NCBI GenBank assembly: GCA_037833965.1
Contig: AP031355.1
Coordinates: 26,747,501 to 26,811,500 of the forward strand
DNA: 64,000 nucleotides
Source: Marchantia polymorpha subsp. ruderalis
Taxonomy: Eukaryota > Streptophyta > Marchantiopsida > Marchantiales > Marchantiaceae
Reading direction: 5' to 3'
Shown here piece after piece: positions 1 through 11,254 of the stretch. Within the stretch, counting starts at the first letter, position 1; each line of letters begins with the position of its first letter. Position numbers and translations under genes: made by a program. The notes under the pieces were generated by a model. That model did no database searches, had not been told where the DNA came from, and worked only from the letters and a program-made list of their open reading frames with translations.

Positions 1-776
1 GAGCGCACTCGGAGGTCGCACAGTGCAGCGTAACACACACACACACACACCTGAAACTACAGAAACACAACCCAGACATCCGTTAGGACCTCTACTTCAA
101 GATTTCAGGGGGAAAGTCTCTCACGAGCACACTCGGCAAAGCTGCGGGCAGTGACTTCCAACTCCGGCTTTTACAACGCTTCCACTAGCTTGCTGCTAGT
201 GTAGGAAACCCGGTTTGGACTGCCTACTTCGGATCGAAGTCACTCATACGCGGTGAACAACACTCTCAACTCACAAAACGCGCAGAGAACACAGGTCCGC
301 ACTGAAGGACTCACTGTGAAACATTCCAGTAACACAACAACAGTCTATTGAAGAGTTTGAATTCTCAGGCACTTGTCATTCCCAGAAATACTACAGGGGT
401 TACCCTCAAGGCACCTGCTGCAGCGTAACCTGAATTTACAACCAAGGTTTACACGAAGTAGCAAAACTTCACTTTGGCATTCAGGGGAAAAATCCCAAGG
501 AGTACAATCAGAAAGAAACACTCGAAGGTGTAGGGGCGAAACTGTTCAAGTATCTAACTAGTCACTGGCTCTGAGCATCGGCAGTCACCCGCAGGTGCAG
601 ATCCGAACTACTCAAGTCTCTAACCAATGTACTAGCTCTGAACATTCGGCCGAAGGCCTTCAGCTACAAAATGCGGAACGCTAAGTTGTAACTCCTCGTG
701 CGTGGTGACAGAACTCAAGGACACAAACACGCAAAGGAAATGGGTTCCTGATCTGCACTTCTGATGGGAAAGAACC

Positions 777-805
777 CCAGGCAAAACGCCTGGAACTATT
801 TTATA
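777..805 (-). promoter_or_regulatory. A1 LTR TATA box and adjoining foldback
   Basis: On the minus strand TATAAAATA (805-797) is followed three bases later by CCAGGCGTTTTGCCTGG (793-777), a 6-bp stem with a 5-base loop. The TATA box starts 37 bp after the stop of the LTR frame and should drive transcription into R/U5 and any downstream element. It cannot drive the frame of its own LTR, which lies upstream. Confidence 0.65.
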
Positions 806-841
806 CCTTCTAAGTCCTAACTAGCACTACACTGCACTACG

Positions 842-3800
842 CTACACGCCTGCACGGAACCACGCTACACTACACTCCGCGGAACCTGTACTACGTCTCC
901 TGCGCGGCCGACTGCCGCGCACTAACTCCCTACCCTGCCACTCTTCCGCTCGACTGCGCAGTCCCAACCTCTGCAACGCTGCGGACACCTCCCCCTCGAG
1001 GACGGACATGGTATCCTGTGCCTTCGACAGAAAGGCCTCGAGCTTCTTCGCTACCTTCCGCCGACTCCTACTGTCGCCTGACAACAACCCGGCTGCGCGC
1101 AATTCAAACTCACGCAGTGTGAGTTTCTCCTGCGCCTTCACTTCCCAGTGGGCGTAGCCCTTGAGACAGTGGGCGACTCGCCTCGCCGTCTCCACCTTCG
1201 TGCGATCCGCCTCCTTCCTGCGATCCTCTTCAATTATCACTAATTGCGATTCGGCTTCAGCACGTTGCGCTCTCAATTCGCCACACTCTGACTGTAACCT
1301 GCGGATTAACTCTTCATCCGCCTGCCGTGCGAGCTGACATTGTTCCAACAACCGCGTCTGTCGCACGAGCTCCTTTGACAAAATCCGATTCTGGGCCTGC
1401 TCAGAGTTGAGTGCTTCCTTGACCTTCACCTGCTCCTTGGTGAGCTCGCCCAGTTTCTCATCCTTCATCTTCTCGGTGTGCTTGTAGAACTTCTGATTAA
1501 GCTTGTACTGACCCCACAAGCACGCATGCTTCTCCTTCAAGTCCCTCAACTCCTGGTCCACTCTAGCTAATAGCTTGCTGGTGTGGACTTTAGTGTGAGT
1601 CCGCCTGCGCACTAACTCGATGTAAGATCCCGGCTGGAGTGGGTCGGCGTATTTATCGACCTTGCGATCCAAGTACCGCAGCAACGGAATCACCTGCTCA
1701 GAGAGCGCCGCCGCCGGCGCTCCAACAATTTCCTCCTCCTCCTCCTCGGTGTCTTCTGCTCCTGACATTTCTTCCGTGGAGCCTCCGTCGTCATCATCCG
1801 AGTGGAGAATTTCAGTCGCCATTGATTGCGTCGGCGACTGCCCCGAGTGGGGCTGCACGTCATCGACGTGTGCTGCCTGCGAAGGCACGGCTGCAGCCTC
1901 GCTGCTCGTCGCCAAAATGTCTAAGGCGGAAGGCGAATGTACCCGTGCGGCATCCCCGTCGCTCGCTGGTTGATTGCCTACCGCGTTCTCTCTGTCGCCG
2001 TCGTCCGTCGCCGAAGGCGATCGAGCGGAGGGTGGCTGCGCGGGGTTTGATTGCGCATCGCGCATAGAGATTCCATCCCGCGGACAGTCACTCCGCTCCT
2101 CCGTCTGCTGCTCCCTCGATCGGTCCGTGGGGGCTGTGCCCGGCCCGTGCGCAGGCGCATGTGCCGGCGCCTTGTCCGTCGCAGGCGTAGCGCCGCGGAC
2201 ATCTATCGCCGAAGGCGACATGGCCGAGGGCCGCACGCCCGATGTTCCTTGGCCTATAGGCCCTACCGCCGAAGGCGCATCTATCGGCAGACTTCCCGCC
2301 GATGGTGCGGCCTCCGCACGCTCTCTGCTCGTATCTCCTCGGCTCGAAGGCCCTGGCGCCGAAGGCGCAAATTGCGGCGCGTGGTGCGCCGGAGGGTCTG
2401 GCCCCGAGGGCCGGTGTCTCGTAGGCGGTTCTTCCGCCGGCTCCTTCCCCTTCCTACGTTGGAACGGGGGTGATTCTTGCCTGTGCACAGGCGGCACGTG
2501 TGGAGGTGTCCTGTGCACAGGCGACCTGTGCACAGGTGAGCGTCTGTGCACAGGCGGACTGCTCCTTCCCACGCGTAAGCGTAGATCCACGTCCACTTGT
2601 GTTCGCCGGTCCGCGGAGGCTCGTCCGTCCGCGGAGGTTCGCCTGTGCGCAAACGGAACATCTGTCCGCATCGCACGTGGTAACTCCGGAGGCCCTTGGC
2701 CCGTAGGCGGCCTCTCTCCCGACGAGGTTGCAGCGTGGCCCGTTGCTCCTGCGGTCGTCCGCGCTTCCTCTCGCCTCTCTGGCGACGCACTTCCTATCTC
2801 CGTCGCAATTGTCGCCGTGTCTGCACTGTCAGCTGGCAACACCAGTCTGCGTGCCTTCTGCTTCGGCCGGCTGTATGGCTCGCACAGCGGCCGCGGTCGA
2901 ATGGGAGCAGAAGGTTCTTGATGCTGCTCCTCTTCGGACTCTTCCCTCCATCGCCGCTTCCGCGGCACTCGCGCTGCAGGAGTGTGTCTCCCTTCGTCCC
3001 TCCGTCTTGATGGGGTCGAAGTCGGTGACTCCTCTGCATCAGTATCGACCTCGTTCTCCCGCACATACTTTCCGGGATGGTCGATGGACAATGGCGGAAA
3101 ATGTTCAAGCTCCGCCGCTGTCAAACAATTCCGCTGTCGATAAAAATTGATGAGGAAAGGAGAAAGATGGTTTAGAGTTCCCCCCTTCTCCTCAAACGCG
3201 TGCTGTCGCATCACCCTATGCAGGATGCTCGCCCAGTGAATTGGAGTTCCCTCGATGACGCACTCCACAAAAGAGACCTGCCACAATGTGATGTAGCAGG
3301 CACGGTGCGGCTGCAGTAATTGCATCAGCGCCGCGGACAAAGTCCGGCGAAATCGATCCTTGTAATCACGGGTCCTGTACCCATTCTTGGTAGACCTCCC
3401 GGTCTTGAACAGCTCCACAAATTGCGCCTCTTCTTGCTTGGTCACCTTGATGCTCTCACTGTCGAAAAGGAGATGCCCTGGCATGCCAACACATCTTCCC
3501 AACGCCTGCGCCCAATCTTGGACTGTCCATCGATCAACATGCGGACGCAATCCGCGCGAGGGTGGTCCCTGTGGCTCTAGCCACTCGCGCACCATATTCG
3601 CACAGATGTAATTCCATCCCCATAGCAAGAAATCGAGCTTTCTTGCTATTAAGCGCTCCTCGAAAGCGCGCAGCCCGTTCTGCGGCAGGCGAAGTGGCAC
3701 CATCCGCAATCTGCTCGGTCTCGTCATTGCGTTCCTGGGGTTCGCTCGCCCGCTCATTCTACTTCCGCACTGCCCGCGTTTCTCTCTCTCTCGGCAAACT

Positions 3801-3979
3801 CTAATCGCTCTCAATTCCAAATCACGCGCACTCACTTCTCCCTCAATCAACAAGAAATCTCCTGTGTGACGACGTCGAGAATGTTCCGCAGCCAGCAGAT
3901 GGATGCGCGCAGCGCGCACAAGAGATTGGAATCGCGAATTCAAGAATGGGACGTTCTCCGCCGCCCGGTCGAAGGTCAT
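842..3979 (-). CDS. LTR-encoded protein, A-type, intact copy A1
   Basis: This is an open frame of 1,045 codons inside the U3 part of an LTR. Residues about 90-315 form a compact conserved domain with landmarks KLDFLLWGW, DWAQALGRC, NGYRTRDYKDR, HWASILHRVMRQHA and GGTLNHLSPFLINFY. Residues about 315-745 are low-complexity and rich in Pro, Ser, Arg and Ala, including a short SPVHR tandem repeat and an acidic DDDD/EEEEE patch. From about 760 to 1010 there is a long charged coiled coil, followed by a basic RPRRRRS tail. No zinc knuckle, protease or polymerase motif is visible. The start is uncertain: Met75 and Met85 are alternatives, and B-type relatives align only from about Met85. The spacing of the N-terminal domain faintly recalls plant transposon-associated or Athila 3' ORF proteins, which is inference only. 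Function unknown. Confidence 0.75.
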   Translation of the reverse strand: MTFDRAAENVPFLNSRFQSLVRAARIHLLAAEHSRRRHTGDFLLIEGEVSARDLELRAIRVCREREKRGQCGSRMSGRANPRNAMTRPSRLRMVPLRLPQNGLRAFEERLIARKLDFLLWGWNYICANMVREWLEPQGPPSRGLRPHVDRWTVQDWAQALGRCVGMPGHLLFDSESIKVTKQEEAQFVELFKTGRSTKNGYRTRDYKDRFRRTLSAALMQLLQPHRACYITLWQVSFVECVIEGTPIHWASILHRVMRQHAFEEKGGTLNHLSPFLINFYRQRNCLTAAELEHFPPLSIDHPGKYVRENEVDTDAEESPTSTPSRRRDEGRHTPAARVPRKRRWREESEEEQHQEPSAPIRPRPLCEPYSRPKQKARRLVLPADSADTATIATEIGSASPERREEARTTAGATGHAATSSGERPPTGQGPPELPRAMRTDVPFAHRRTSADGRASADRRTQVDVDLRLRVGRSSPPVHRRSPVHRSPVHRTPPHVPPVHRQESPPFQRRKGKEPAEEPPTRHRPSGPDPPAHHAPQFAPSAPGPSSRGDTSRERAEAAPSAGSLPIDAPSAVGPIGQGTSGVRPSAMSPSAIDVRGATPATDKAPAHAPAHGPGTAPTDRSREQQTEERSDCPRDGISMRDAQSNPAQPPSARSPSATDDGDRENAVGNQPASDGDAARVHSPSALDILATSSEAAAVPSQAAHVDDVQPHSGQSPTQSMATEILHSDDDDGGSTEEMSGAEDTEEEEEEIVGAPAAALSEQVIPLLRYLDRKVDKYADPLQPGSYIELVRRRTHTKVHTSKLLARVDQELRDLKEKHACLWGQYKLNQKFYKHTEKMKDEKLGELTKEQVKVKEALNSEQAQNRILSKELVRQTRLLEQCQLARQADEELIRRLQSECGELRAQRAEAESQLVIIEEDRRKEADRTKVETARRVAHCLKGYAHWEVKAQEKLTLREFELRAAGLLSGDSRSRRKVAKKLEAFLSKAQDTMSVLEGEVSAALQRLGLRSRAEEWQGRELVRGSRPRRRRSTGSAECSVAWFRAGV

Positions 3980-5220
3980 GGTCGGCTCTTGGTCGTGAAG
4001 AACGTCTCACTTGATGACCGCGCCGGCTGTACGCTGGAACGGTCTTCGCTCTCACGCGCGGCTTCACGCTCCGCCGTCGTCGATTAAACTCTCACGCTCG
4101 AATTGGCGGATTTGAACTCCGCGAGCGTATTACCCTGCGGACATGGGGGCGTAGCGCCGAAGGCGAGTTTTCCGCCTTGCGCGGTACACTTGTTCGTACC
4201 GTCCCTCGGCCAATCTCCTTCTGCCTCGACGCGTGTGTCCGCATGTCGGACAAAAATTCAACTCCTGCCTGTGCGCAGGCAGGAGCCTCGGCGGATCCTC
4301 CGCCGGTGCGGAACTTCATCCTCCTGTGCACAGGTGTTCGCCTGTGCGCAGGCGAATTCCGTCCGCGGCGCTGCGCTGGCGCGGAAGGCGTTGACCGTGG
4401 TCAGCCGTCTCCGTCCAGTCTGTCCGTTTCTTGTCTCTCCGTCGGCGCTTCCGCCGCCGCAACTCCGTCCGTCCAAGAGCGCATCCACCCGTGCCGTCCG
4501 CATGGTCCGTACCAATTGGATTACTCTGGCGGCTCTTCCGACGTACGCGGCGCTGCGCTGGCGCGGAAGGCGCCGTACACTTTCTACCTCACAAGGCGCA
4601 TTTCTAGGGCCCAAGGCGGATTTTCCGCCGACGCCGAAGCGCCTGTGCACAGGCCGCCTGTGCGTAGGCGGACTTCGCGCCTTCCCTAACCCTACTTCGC
4701 CTGTGCACAGGCGAACGCCTTCGTCCGCGCATAGGACAAAACTTGATTCCCCCTTCCGCGTAGGCGGAATTCGCGCCGGTGGCGAACTCCTTCCGCCGTA
4801 GGCGACCGCCTCCGTTTCTCCCAGTAGCGATAACTCCCTAAGTCCTCGTCCGTTCCAAGCGTTCTTGGGCTCGTTGGAATCAGTGCATCGAGCTCTTTCC
4901 AACGGGATCCTAACTTGGTCAAGGCGCCCGAGGGTTGACCTAATTAGGGAGGGTTTCCCTACAGCCGCGGACGCAACCTCCGAAGGCGGGTTTTGCGCCT
5001 TGCGCCGTAGAGATCCTAACTGCAGAGCTCGCAGGGAGGGTGGTGCCTGTCCTTACTGCGGCACCCCAAATCCCAGATTCTACAAGATCCCTCGAGAATC
5101 CCCGCGATCTTCCGGATTCCCTCTGTTTTGATGTACCGAAGGCTATTTACAATGCTGCCAGGGTACAGTTTTCCAAAAATGTTTTAATTTCCTCAAAATT
5201 GCCAAAAGTGGGGTACCACA

Positions 5221-7595
5221 ATGTGCTGCTGGGGCTGAAGCTCGATTTTCTCCTGTGGGGGTGGAACTGGACATGTCCGGAGATGGTGCGCGAGTATCTG
5301 CAGGAGAGACACAAGCCCTCTCGCGGATTCCGTCCACATCCAGAAATATGGGACATTTGTAACTGGGCGCAGGTGTTGGGCAGGTGTGCCGGCGAGGAAG
5401 GGGATCTCCTCTTCGAGGCCGATAGCGTGAAGGTGTCCCAGGAGGAAGAAATCTCCTACAATGAGCTCTTCAAAGTTGCCAAGCATCCCAAGAACGGTTT
5501 CCGGACACGGGATTACAAAGATCGATTGCGGAGAAATGTCGCGACTGCATTGCTGCAGATATTGCAGCCGACCAAGACCGCTTACATGCATGATTGGCAG
5601 GTAGAATTTGTGGAGCTAGTGTTGTCAGGAGCTCCAGTGCATTGGGCACGGCTCCTGTGGAAGGTGACGCGCCAACATGCGCAAGAAGAGAGAGAAGGAA
5701 CCCTCAATCATCTTTCGCCTTACTTGATCGTGTTTTATCGGGCGATGGGATGTTTGACAAATTCTGAGAAAACACGGTTTCCGCTGCTGACCCGGAGCTA
5801 TCCAGGTAGATACTCGAGGGAGGCCGAAGTAGACACGGATCCGGACGAGGAACCTGCCAGTCCGCCTCCGGCTCCGGCTCCAGCAAGAGCAGCAGAAGAA
5901 CGTCTAAGTGAGCGCATTCCGCGAAAGCGGAAGTGGGATGAGAGACCTGAGGACAGGCAGCCGGAAGTGCCAGCTGCGCCGACTCGTGGTCGGCCCACCC
6001 CCGAACCTCACAGTCGACCAAAACAGAGGGCACGCAAAATGCCAACTGGTACTGAGGAGACCGGGCGTACTCCGATCCGGCGGAATCTCACACAGGAGGA
6101 GATAATCGCGCAGATTCTAGGGAAGACGACAAATACCTCTGCACAGAAGGCACCAATGCCTTCGGGAGGAGATGGACGGACTGACAGTCGGCCGACTACG
6201 AGTCGGGCGACTGAAGGCCGACAAGCGGAAGGAAGGCCAACTAAACGGCGCGTTGAACCGGACAGCAGGCCGGAAGCAAAAGAGAGTTTGGCTGACGAGC
6301 CAACAACCCTCAGAGGGTCGTCTTCGGCGGAAGGCACTTCTGGGAAAACGCCACCAGCAAGCAGGCCAAGTGGAGTCAAGACGCGCAGGGTGTATCCGAC
6401 TCCCAGTCGGACAACTGCTGGTCGGCCGACTGCGAGTCGGTCAACAGAGAGTCGGCCGGATTCGCCGACTGCGAGACGGACAGGGCCGGCGACCAGTGTG
6501 CGGACGCCTTCGGCGGACGCACCTTCAGCGAAGACACCCTCCGCGCAGATTGCGCCGGAAGGGCAGGCACCAGAAGCGGGCGGTGCAAAAGTGACAAGAG
6601 TCACTGCGGCGTCGACCCCTTCGGAGACCGAAGATCGAGCCGGAACAGGGGCTCAAGCAGTGGGATCTCCCACTGCCCTGGATATTTTAGCAGGCAGTGG
6701 AGCAGCCGTCGCAGCGGAAGCTGCTGCGCGCCACAGTTCTAGGGAGTCGCCAAGGGATTCGGTGGCGACTGAAATCCTCGAGATTGAGGATGAGACGAGC
6801 TCGGAAGAGCAGGAAGCGGATTCGGTGCAGAAAACGCCAACAGGGGTGTTGTGCGAGCAGATAGTCCCACTCCTGCGATACCTGGATCGCAAGACATCCA
6901 AGTACGCGGGTACTGGAAAACCGCAGTCTTATGTGGAGACTATCAGGCGAAGGACGAGGAGCAAGGTGGCCATTTGGGCCTCTAGGTGCCAAGTATATGT
7001 GGATAGGAACACCGCCCTCCGACAACACCTGGCGGTCACACAGAAGCTATACCAAGCCTTGCAGCAGCAGAGGGAGGATGCGGCGACGAAAAGTCAGGCG
7101 GATGCCGAGCTAATGCGGGCAAAGATCGAGTCGGAATTGCAGGAAGAGCGGAGACAAAACCACGTCATAGCAGCCGAGCTTGCGCGCCAGACGCGCGCCT
7201 TAGAAGAAAGTCAAAGAGCCCGCAAGGAGGATGAGGAGTTGTTGCGCAACTTGCAATCCGAGTGCTCGGATTTGAGGGCGCAACGTGCGGAAGCGGAAAT
7301 GCAGCTAGCAGAGGTGGAAGGCAGCTGCAGGGCGCGAGAAGAGTTGGCGACACGGGTGACCCATTGTCTAAAAAGATACGCCCATTGGGAGGTGGTAGCT
7401 CAAGAGAAGATCACACTCAGGGAGTTCGAGCTTCGGGCGGCGGCATTGACGGAGGGTGAAAGTCGGAGTCGGCGGCGAGTGGCGAGGAAATTAGAAACCT
7501 TCTTGTCGGGTGCGCGCGACACTATGGCGCACTTAGAGTCGGAAGTCACTGCAGCGCTCCGACGCCTGGGGTTGCGCAGCCGGTCGGAAGACTAG
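5221..7595 (+). pseudogene. LTR-encoded protein, B-type, copy B1 (5' missing)
   Basis: The frame is open from the A1 junction to a TAG at 7593-7595. An upstream ATG at 5040 in the same phase lies in A1 DNA and is not its start. The protein matches the A-type domain strongly (KLDFLLWGWNWTC, GFRTRDYKDRLRR, GTLNHLSPYLIVFYR) and has the same layout: domain, Pro/Arg/Thr-rich linker, coiled coil. The linker differs in sequence from the A type and is built from SRPTASR-like repeats. The TAG replaces the Trp codon of LRSRAEDWQG in relatives, removing roughly the last 35 residues. That change fits a C-to-T transition at a CAG site on the other strand. The N-terminus is lost to the A1 insertion and the window edge. 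Confidence 0.8.
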
Positions 7596-7739
7596 CAAGG
7601 AAGGGACAGCGAGCGGAGCAGTCCGGCGCGCAGGAGGCGCAGCACCGGATCCGCCGAGTGCAGTAGTATAGTTTGGTTTCGCGCAGATGCTGCGAGTAGT
7701 AGATAGGATAGCGTAGTGCTGGTTAGGACTTTTTGAGGG

Positions 7740-7768
7740 TATAAAGTAGATCAAGGCGTTTTGCCTTG
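7740..7768 (+). promoter_or_regulatory. B1 LTR TATA box and foldback (B version)
   Basis: TATAAAGTA at 7740-7748 is followed by CAAGGCGTTTTGCCTTG at 7752-7768. Compared with the A version, the second stem pair is A-T in place of C-G, so pairing is kept by a double change. Confidence 0.65.
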
Positions 7769-8913
7769 GGACTCTTCCAGTTTCGGAAGTGCAGATCAGG
7801 AACTCACTTTCTTGACGTGTTTGTGCATTTTGGTCCTGGCACCACGTAGAGAAGCTGCAGCATAGCGAAGTTACCGTATGTTGTAGTTGAAGGCCTTCGG
7901 CTGAATGTTCAGAGCTAGCACCCGGTTAGAGACTTGAGTAGTGCGGATCTGCACCTGCGGGTGATTTCTGATGCTCAAAGCCGGCTGCGAGTTAGAGACT
8001 TGAACAGTTCCCCCTTACTCCTTCGAGTGACATATCCTGATTGTACTCCTACAGGAAGTTTCCCCTGAATGCCAATGTGAAGTTTTATTACTTCGTGTAA
8101 GCCTTGGTTTGCAATTCAGGTTGTGTGTGTGTTACTGGATAGTGTCTCAGTTAAGTTCTCAGTCGGGCCTGCACTCCTTGCGTTTGGTGTGAGTCGAGGG
8201 TGACGTCCACGGCGTATGAAGAGGCTTCGTTCCGAAGTGGGAAGTCCAGTCCGGGTACCCTACGCTAGTTCCTGGCGGAAGGGCAGTAAAAGCCGGAGTG
8301 GGAGTCACTACCTGCAGAACCTCTGAGTGAACTTTTGAGACACTTTCCCGCTGAAATCCGAAGCGGAGGTCCTGACCGACCTCCGAGTTGTGCTTTTGCC
8401 AGTTTTCAGGTGTGTGTGTGTGTGTGTGTGTGTGTTGAGTGACCACGCTGTACCGTGCATCCTCCGAGCATCCTCCGAGTCGAGATCCTCCTCCGAGTCG
8501 AGCCTCCGAGTCGAGCACTGCAGTATTTCTGGGAGTGACAGTCGCCTAGAATTCAAACTCTACAAAAGTCTGTTAAACGTGACACTTTTACTCTGTGTGT
8601 TGCCTCTGTCCCTGTGGGTTCGATCTTTTTACCACCATACTGCAGTTTTAGCCTTTGGTGGGTTATTACAGTTTTCCAGCTTCAGAGATTAAGCGCAAGG
8701 GCGGAGAGACCTGCAGTGAGAGGAGGAGAGTGCGGAGACGAGTGCGCGAGGATCTTGACGGACCTTGCAGAGAGTTTGCGAGCAGCGAAGTTGAGCGCGC
8801 AAGAGAAGAGAAAGCGATTTCAGTCAGTGTCTGAGCGGCCGACGCGCAGTGGCGATTGTGAGAGAGCGAGCGGAAGGGAGAACGTCTGTGTGTGTGCAGG
8901 AAACGCAAGGAAG

Positions 8914-11235
8914 ATGTCGAAGATCCCCCAGCTGCGCGTGTCTCCACTCAGAGTGCCGCAGATCGGTCTGCGCGCATTCCAAGATGTGTTAACAAGGCTG
9001 AAGCTTGATTTCCTCCTGTGGGGATGGAACTGGACATGTCCGGAGATGGTGCGCGAGTATTTGCAGGAGAAACACAAGCCCTCGCGCGGATTCCGCCCAC
9101 ATCCCGAGAGGTGGGACATTAGTGACTGGGCGCAGGTGTTAGGAAGGTGTGCAGGAGAGGAAGGGTTTCTCCTCTTCGAGGCCGAGAGCGTGAAGGTGTC
9201 CAAGGAGGAAGAAATCTCCTACAATGATCTTTTCAAAGTTGCCAGGCATCCCAAGAACGGTTTCCGGACACGGGATTACAAAGATCGATTGCGGAGAAAT
9301 GTCGCGACTGCATTACTTCAGATATTGCAGCCGACCAAGACCGCTTACATGCATGGTTGGCAAGTGGAATTTGTGGAGCTAGTGTTGTCAGGAGCTCCGG
9401 TGCATTGGGCACGACTCCTGTGGAAGGTGACGCGCCAACATGCGCAAGAAGAGAGAGGAGGGACCCTCAATCATCTTTCGCCTTTCCTGATTGTGTTTTA
9501 TCGAGCGATGGGATGTTTGACAACTTCAGAGCGGATACGGTTTCCGCTGCTGACCCGGAGTTATCCAGGTAGATACTTGCGGGAGGCCGAAGTGGACACA
9601 GATCCGGACGAAGCACCTGCCAGTCCAGCTCCGGCTCCGGCTTCAGCAAGAGCAGCAGAAGAGCGTCGAAGTGAGCGCGCTCCGCGAAAGCGGAAATGGG
9701 ATGAGAGACCTGAGGACAGGCAGCCGGAAGCTCCCGCTGCGCCGACTCGGAGTTGGCCAACCAACGAGCCTCACAGCCGGCCGAAACAGAGGGCACGCAA
9801 AGTGGTGTTGCCAACTAGTACTGAGGAGACCGGGCGTACTCCGGTTTGACGGAGTATCCTGCCCACGCAGGAAGAGATAATCGCGTAGATTCTGGGGAGG
9901 TCGGCGAACACCTCTGCGCAGAAGGCACCGATGCCTCTAGAAGAAGACAGGCGAACTGACAGTCGGCCGACTGCGAGTCGGGCGACTGAAGGTCGGCCAA
10001 CTGAAGTACGGCCAACTGAGCAGCGCGACGAACCGGATAGCAAGCCAGAAGCAGAAGGGAGTTTGGCTCACGAGCCAACAACCCTCAGAGGGTTGTCTTC
10101 GGCAGAAGGCGCTTCTGGGAAAACGCCTCCAGCCAGCAGGCCAAGTGGAGTAAAGACGCGCAGGGTGGATCCGACTGCCAGTCGGACAACTGCTAGTCGG
10201 CCGACTGCGAGTCGGTCAACTGAGAGTCGGCCAGATTCGCCGACTGCAAAACGGACAGGACCGGCGACCATTGTGCGGGCGCCTTCGGCGGACACACCTC
10301 CGGCGAAGACACCTTCCGCGCAGATCGCGCCGGAAGAGCAAGAAGCGGACTCTGTGCAGAAGACGCCAACAGGGGTATTGTGCGAGCAGATAGTGCCACT
10401 CTTGCTATATTTGGATCGCAAGACATCAAAGTACTCGGGTTCTAGAAAACCGCAGTCTTATGTGGAGATTGTCAAGCGCAGGACGAGGAGCAAGGTGGCC
10501 ACTTGGGCCTCTAGGTGCCAAACATTGCAGGATAGGTATACTGCTCTCCGACAGCACCTGGCGATCACGCAGAGGCTACACCAAACCCTGCAACAACAGC
10601 GGGAGGATGTGGCGACGAAAACCCAAGCGGATGCTGAGCTAATGCGGGCAAAGATCGAGTCGGAATTGCAGGAAGAGCGGAGACAAAACCGCATTCTAAC
10701 AGAGGAGCTTGCGCGCCAGAAGCGCGGATTAGAAGAAAGTCAAAGTACACGCAAGGAGGATGAGGAGTTGTTGCGCAACTTGCAATCCGAGTGCGCGGAA
10801 TTGAGGGCGCAGCGCGTAGATGCGGAAATGCAGCTAGCAGAGGTGGAAGGCAGCAGCCGGACGCGAGAAGAGTTGGCGACGCGGGTGACTCACTGTCTAA
10901 ACGGCTACGCCCATTGGAAGGTGGCAGCTCAAGAGAAGATCACACTCAGGGAGTTTGAGCTTTGGGCGGCGGCATTGACGGAGGGTGACAGTCGGAGTCG
11001 GCGGCGAGTAGTGAGGAAATTAGAAGCCTTCTTGTCGGGTGCACGCGACACTATGGCGCACTTAGAGTCGGAAGTGACTGCCGTCCCTCGGCGACTGGGG
11101 TTGCGCAGCCGGTCGGAAGATTGGCAGGGTAGAGAGAAAGTGCGAGGCAGTCCGGCGCGCAGGAGGCGCAGCACCGGATCTGCAGAGTGCAGTAGTGTAG
11201 TTTGGTTTTGTGCAGGAGTTCAGAGTAGCAGATAG
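8914..11235 (+). pseudogene. LTR-encoded protein, B-type, copy B2, decayed
   Basis: The most likely start is the ATG at 8914, just before the conserved LRVPQIGLRAF block. The same phase is open upstream to 8614, but that begins in B1 U5 DNA. The conserved domain is complete (KLDFLLWGWNWTC, DWAQVLGRC, NGFRTRDYKDRLRR, GGTLNHLSPFLIVFYR). Two in-frame stops follow in the linker, TGA at 9847-9849 and TAG at 9886-9888. Relative to B1 about 80 linker codons are missing, from after AQIAPEE to EADSVQ, apparently by recombination between short gaagagcag-like repeats, with phase kept. The usual final stop is changed to CAG, so the frame runs four codons further to 11235. Confidence 0.8.
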
Positions 11236-11249
11236 GGTAGCGTAGTGTT

Positions 11250-11254
11250 AGTTA
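11250..11254 (+). repeat. Target-site duplication of solo LTR A2, left copy
   Basis: AGTTA directly precedes the TGTGG start of A2 and recurs at 16691-16695 directly after its TTACA end. Removing the LTR and one copy restores the B-type sequence seen at 26190. Confidence 0.95.

Larger units (their letters stand above)
1..5220 (-). mobile_element. A-type LTR copy A1 (minus), distal end cut by window
   Basis: Read on the minus strand, this copy begins at 5220 with TGTGGTACCCCACTTTTGGC and runs leftward past position 1. Its last bases lie outside the window, so I cannot tell whether it is a solo LTR or part of a whole element. The order is the same as in every complete A-type copy: about 1.24 kb of palindrome-rich DNA, a frame of more than 1,000 codons, a TATA box, and a U5 with an (AC)n run at 33-50. 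It interrupts a B-type reading frame at 5221, where atgtg is the expected target duplication. The boundary is set by alignment to the two solo copies with perfect target duplications. Confidence 0.88.
5221..8670 (+). mobile_element. B-type LTR copy B1, 5' part outside window
   Basis: This is the right part of a B-type LTR into which A1 inserted. It carries the body of a B-type LTR frame, TATAAAGTA at 7740, a B-version foldback, a U5 with a (GT)n run near 8410, and the terminal GGGTTATTACA at 8670. The base after it resumes a second B-type LTR just upstream of its reading frame, so B1 is itself inserted in B2. The expected duplication at 8671 is gtttt; the other end is outside the window. Confidence 0.85.
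8671..11254 (+). mobile_element. B-type LTR copy B2, first segment
   Basis: B2 resumes here after the B1 insertion with about 240 bp of DNA upstream of its frame. It continues through the frame to the target site of solo LTR A2. The duplicated AGTTA at 11250-11254 belongs to B2, whose uninterrupted sequence is represented at B3 (around 26190, gttagttaggacc). B2's left part lies beyond the window. Confidence 0.85.

Noticed and set aside
1974..2921. A 315-codon open frame antisense to the A1 LTR frame, with counterparts at 20619-21509, 13559-14209 and 44268-44867
   Set aside because: It mirrors the palindrome-rich linker; palindromes keep both strands open. It has no independent domain and its length varies freely among copies.
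4103..4801. Open frames of 130-230 codons in the U3 segment upstream of the LTR frame, on both strands and in every A-type copy
   Set aside because: Palindrome-driven openness; phases and ends change between copies and no domain is visible.
5040..5220. Apparent N-terminus of a B1 protein starting at 5040
   Set aside because: These codons are the inverted start of LTR A1; the true B1 frame begins at the junction.
8614..8913. Extension of the B2 frame upstream to 8614
   Set aside because: It begins in the U5 end of B1 and has no counterpart in the A-type proteins; ATG 8914 aligns better with the conserved start.
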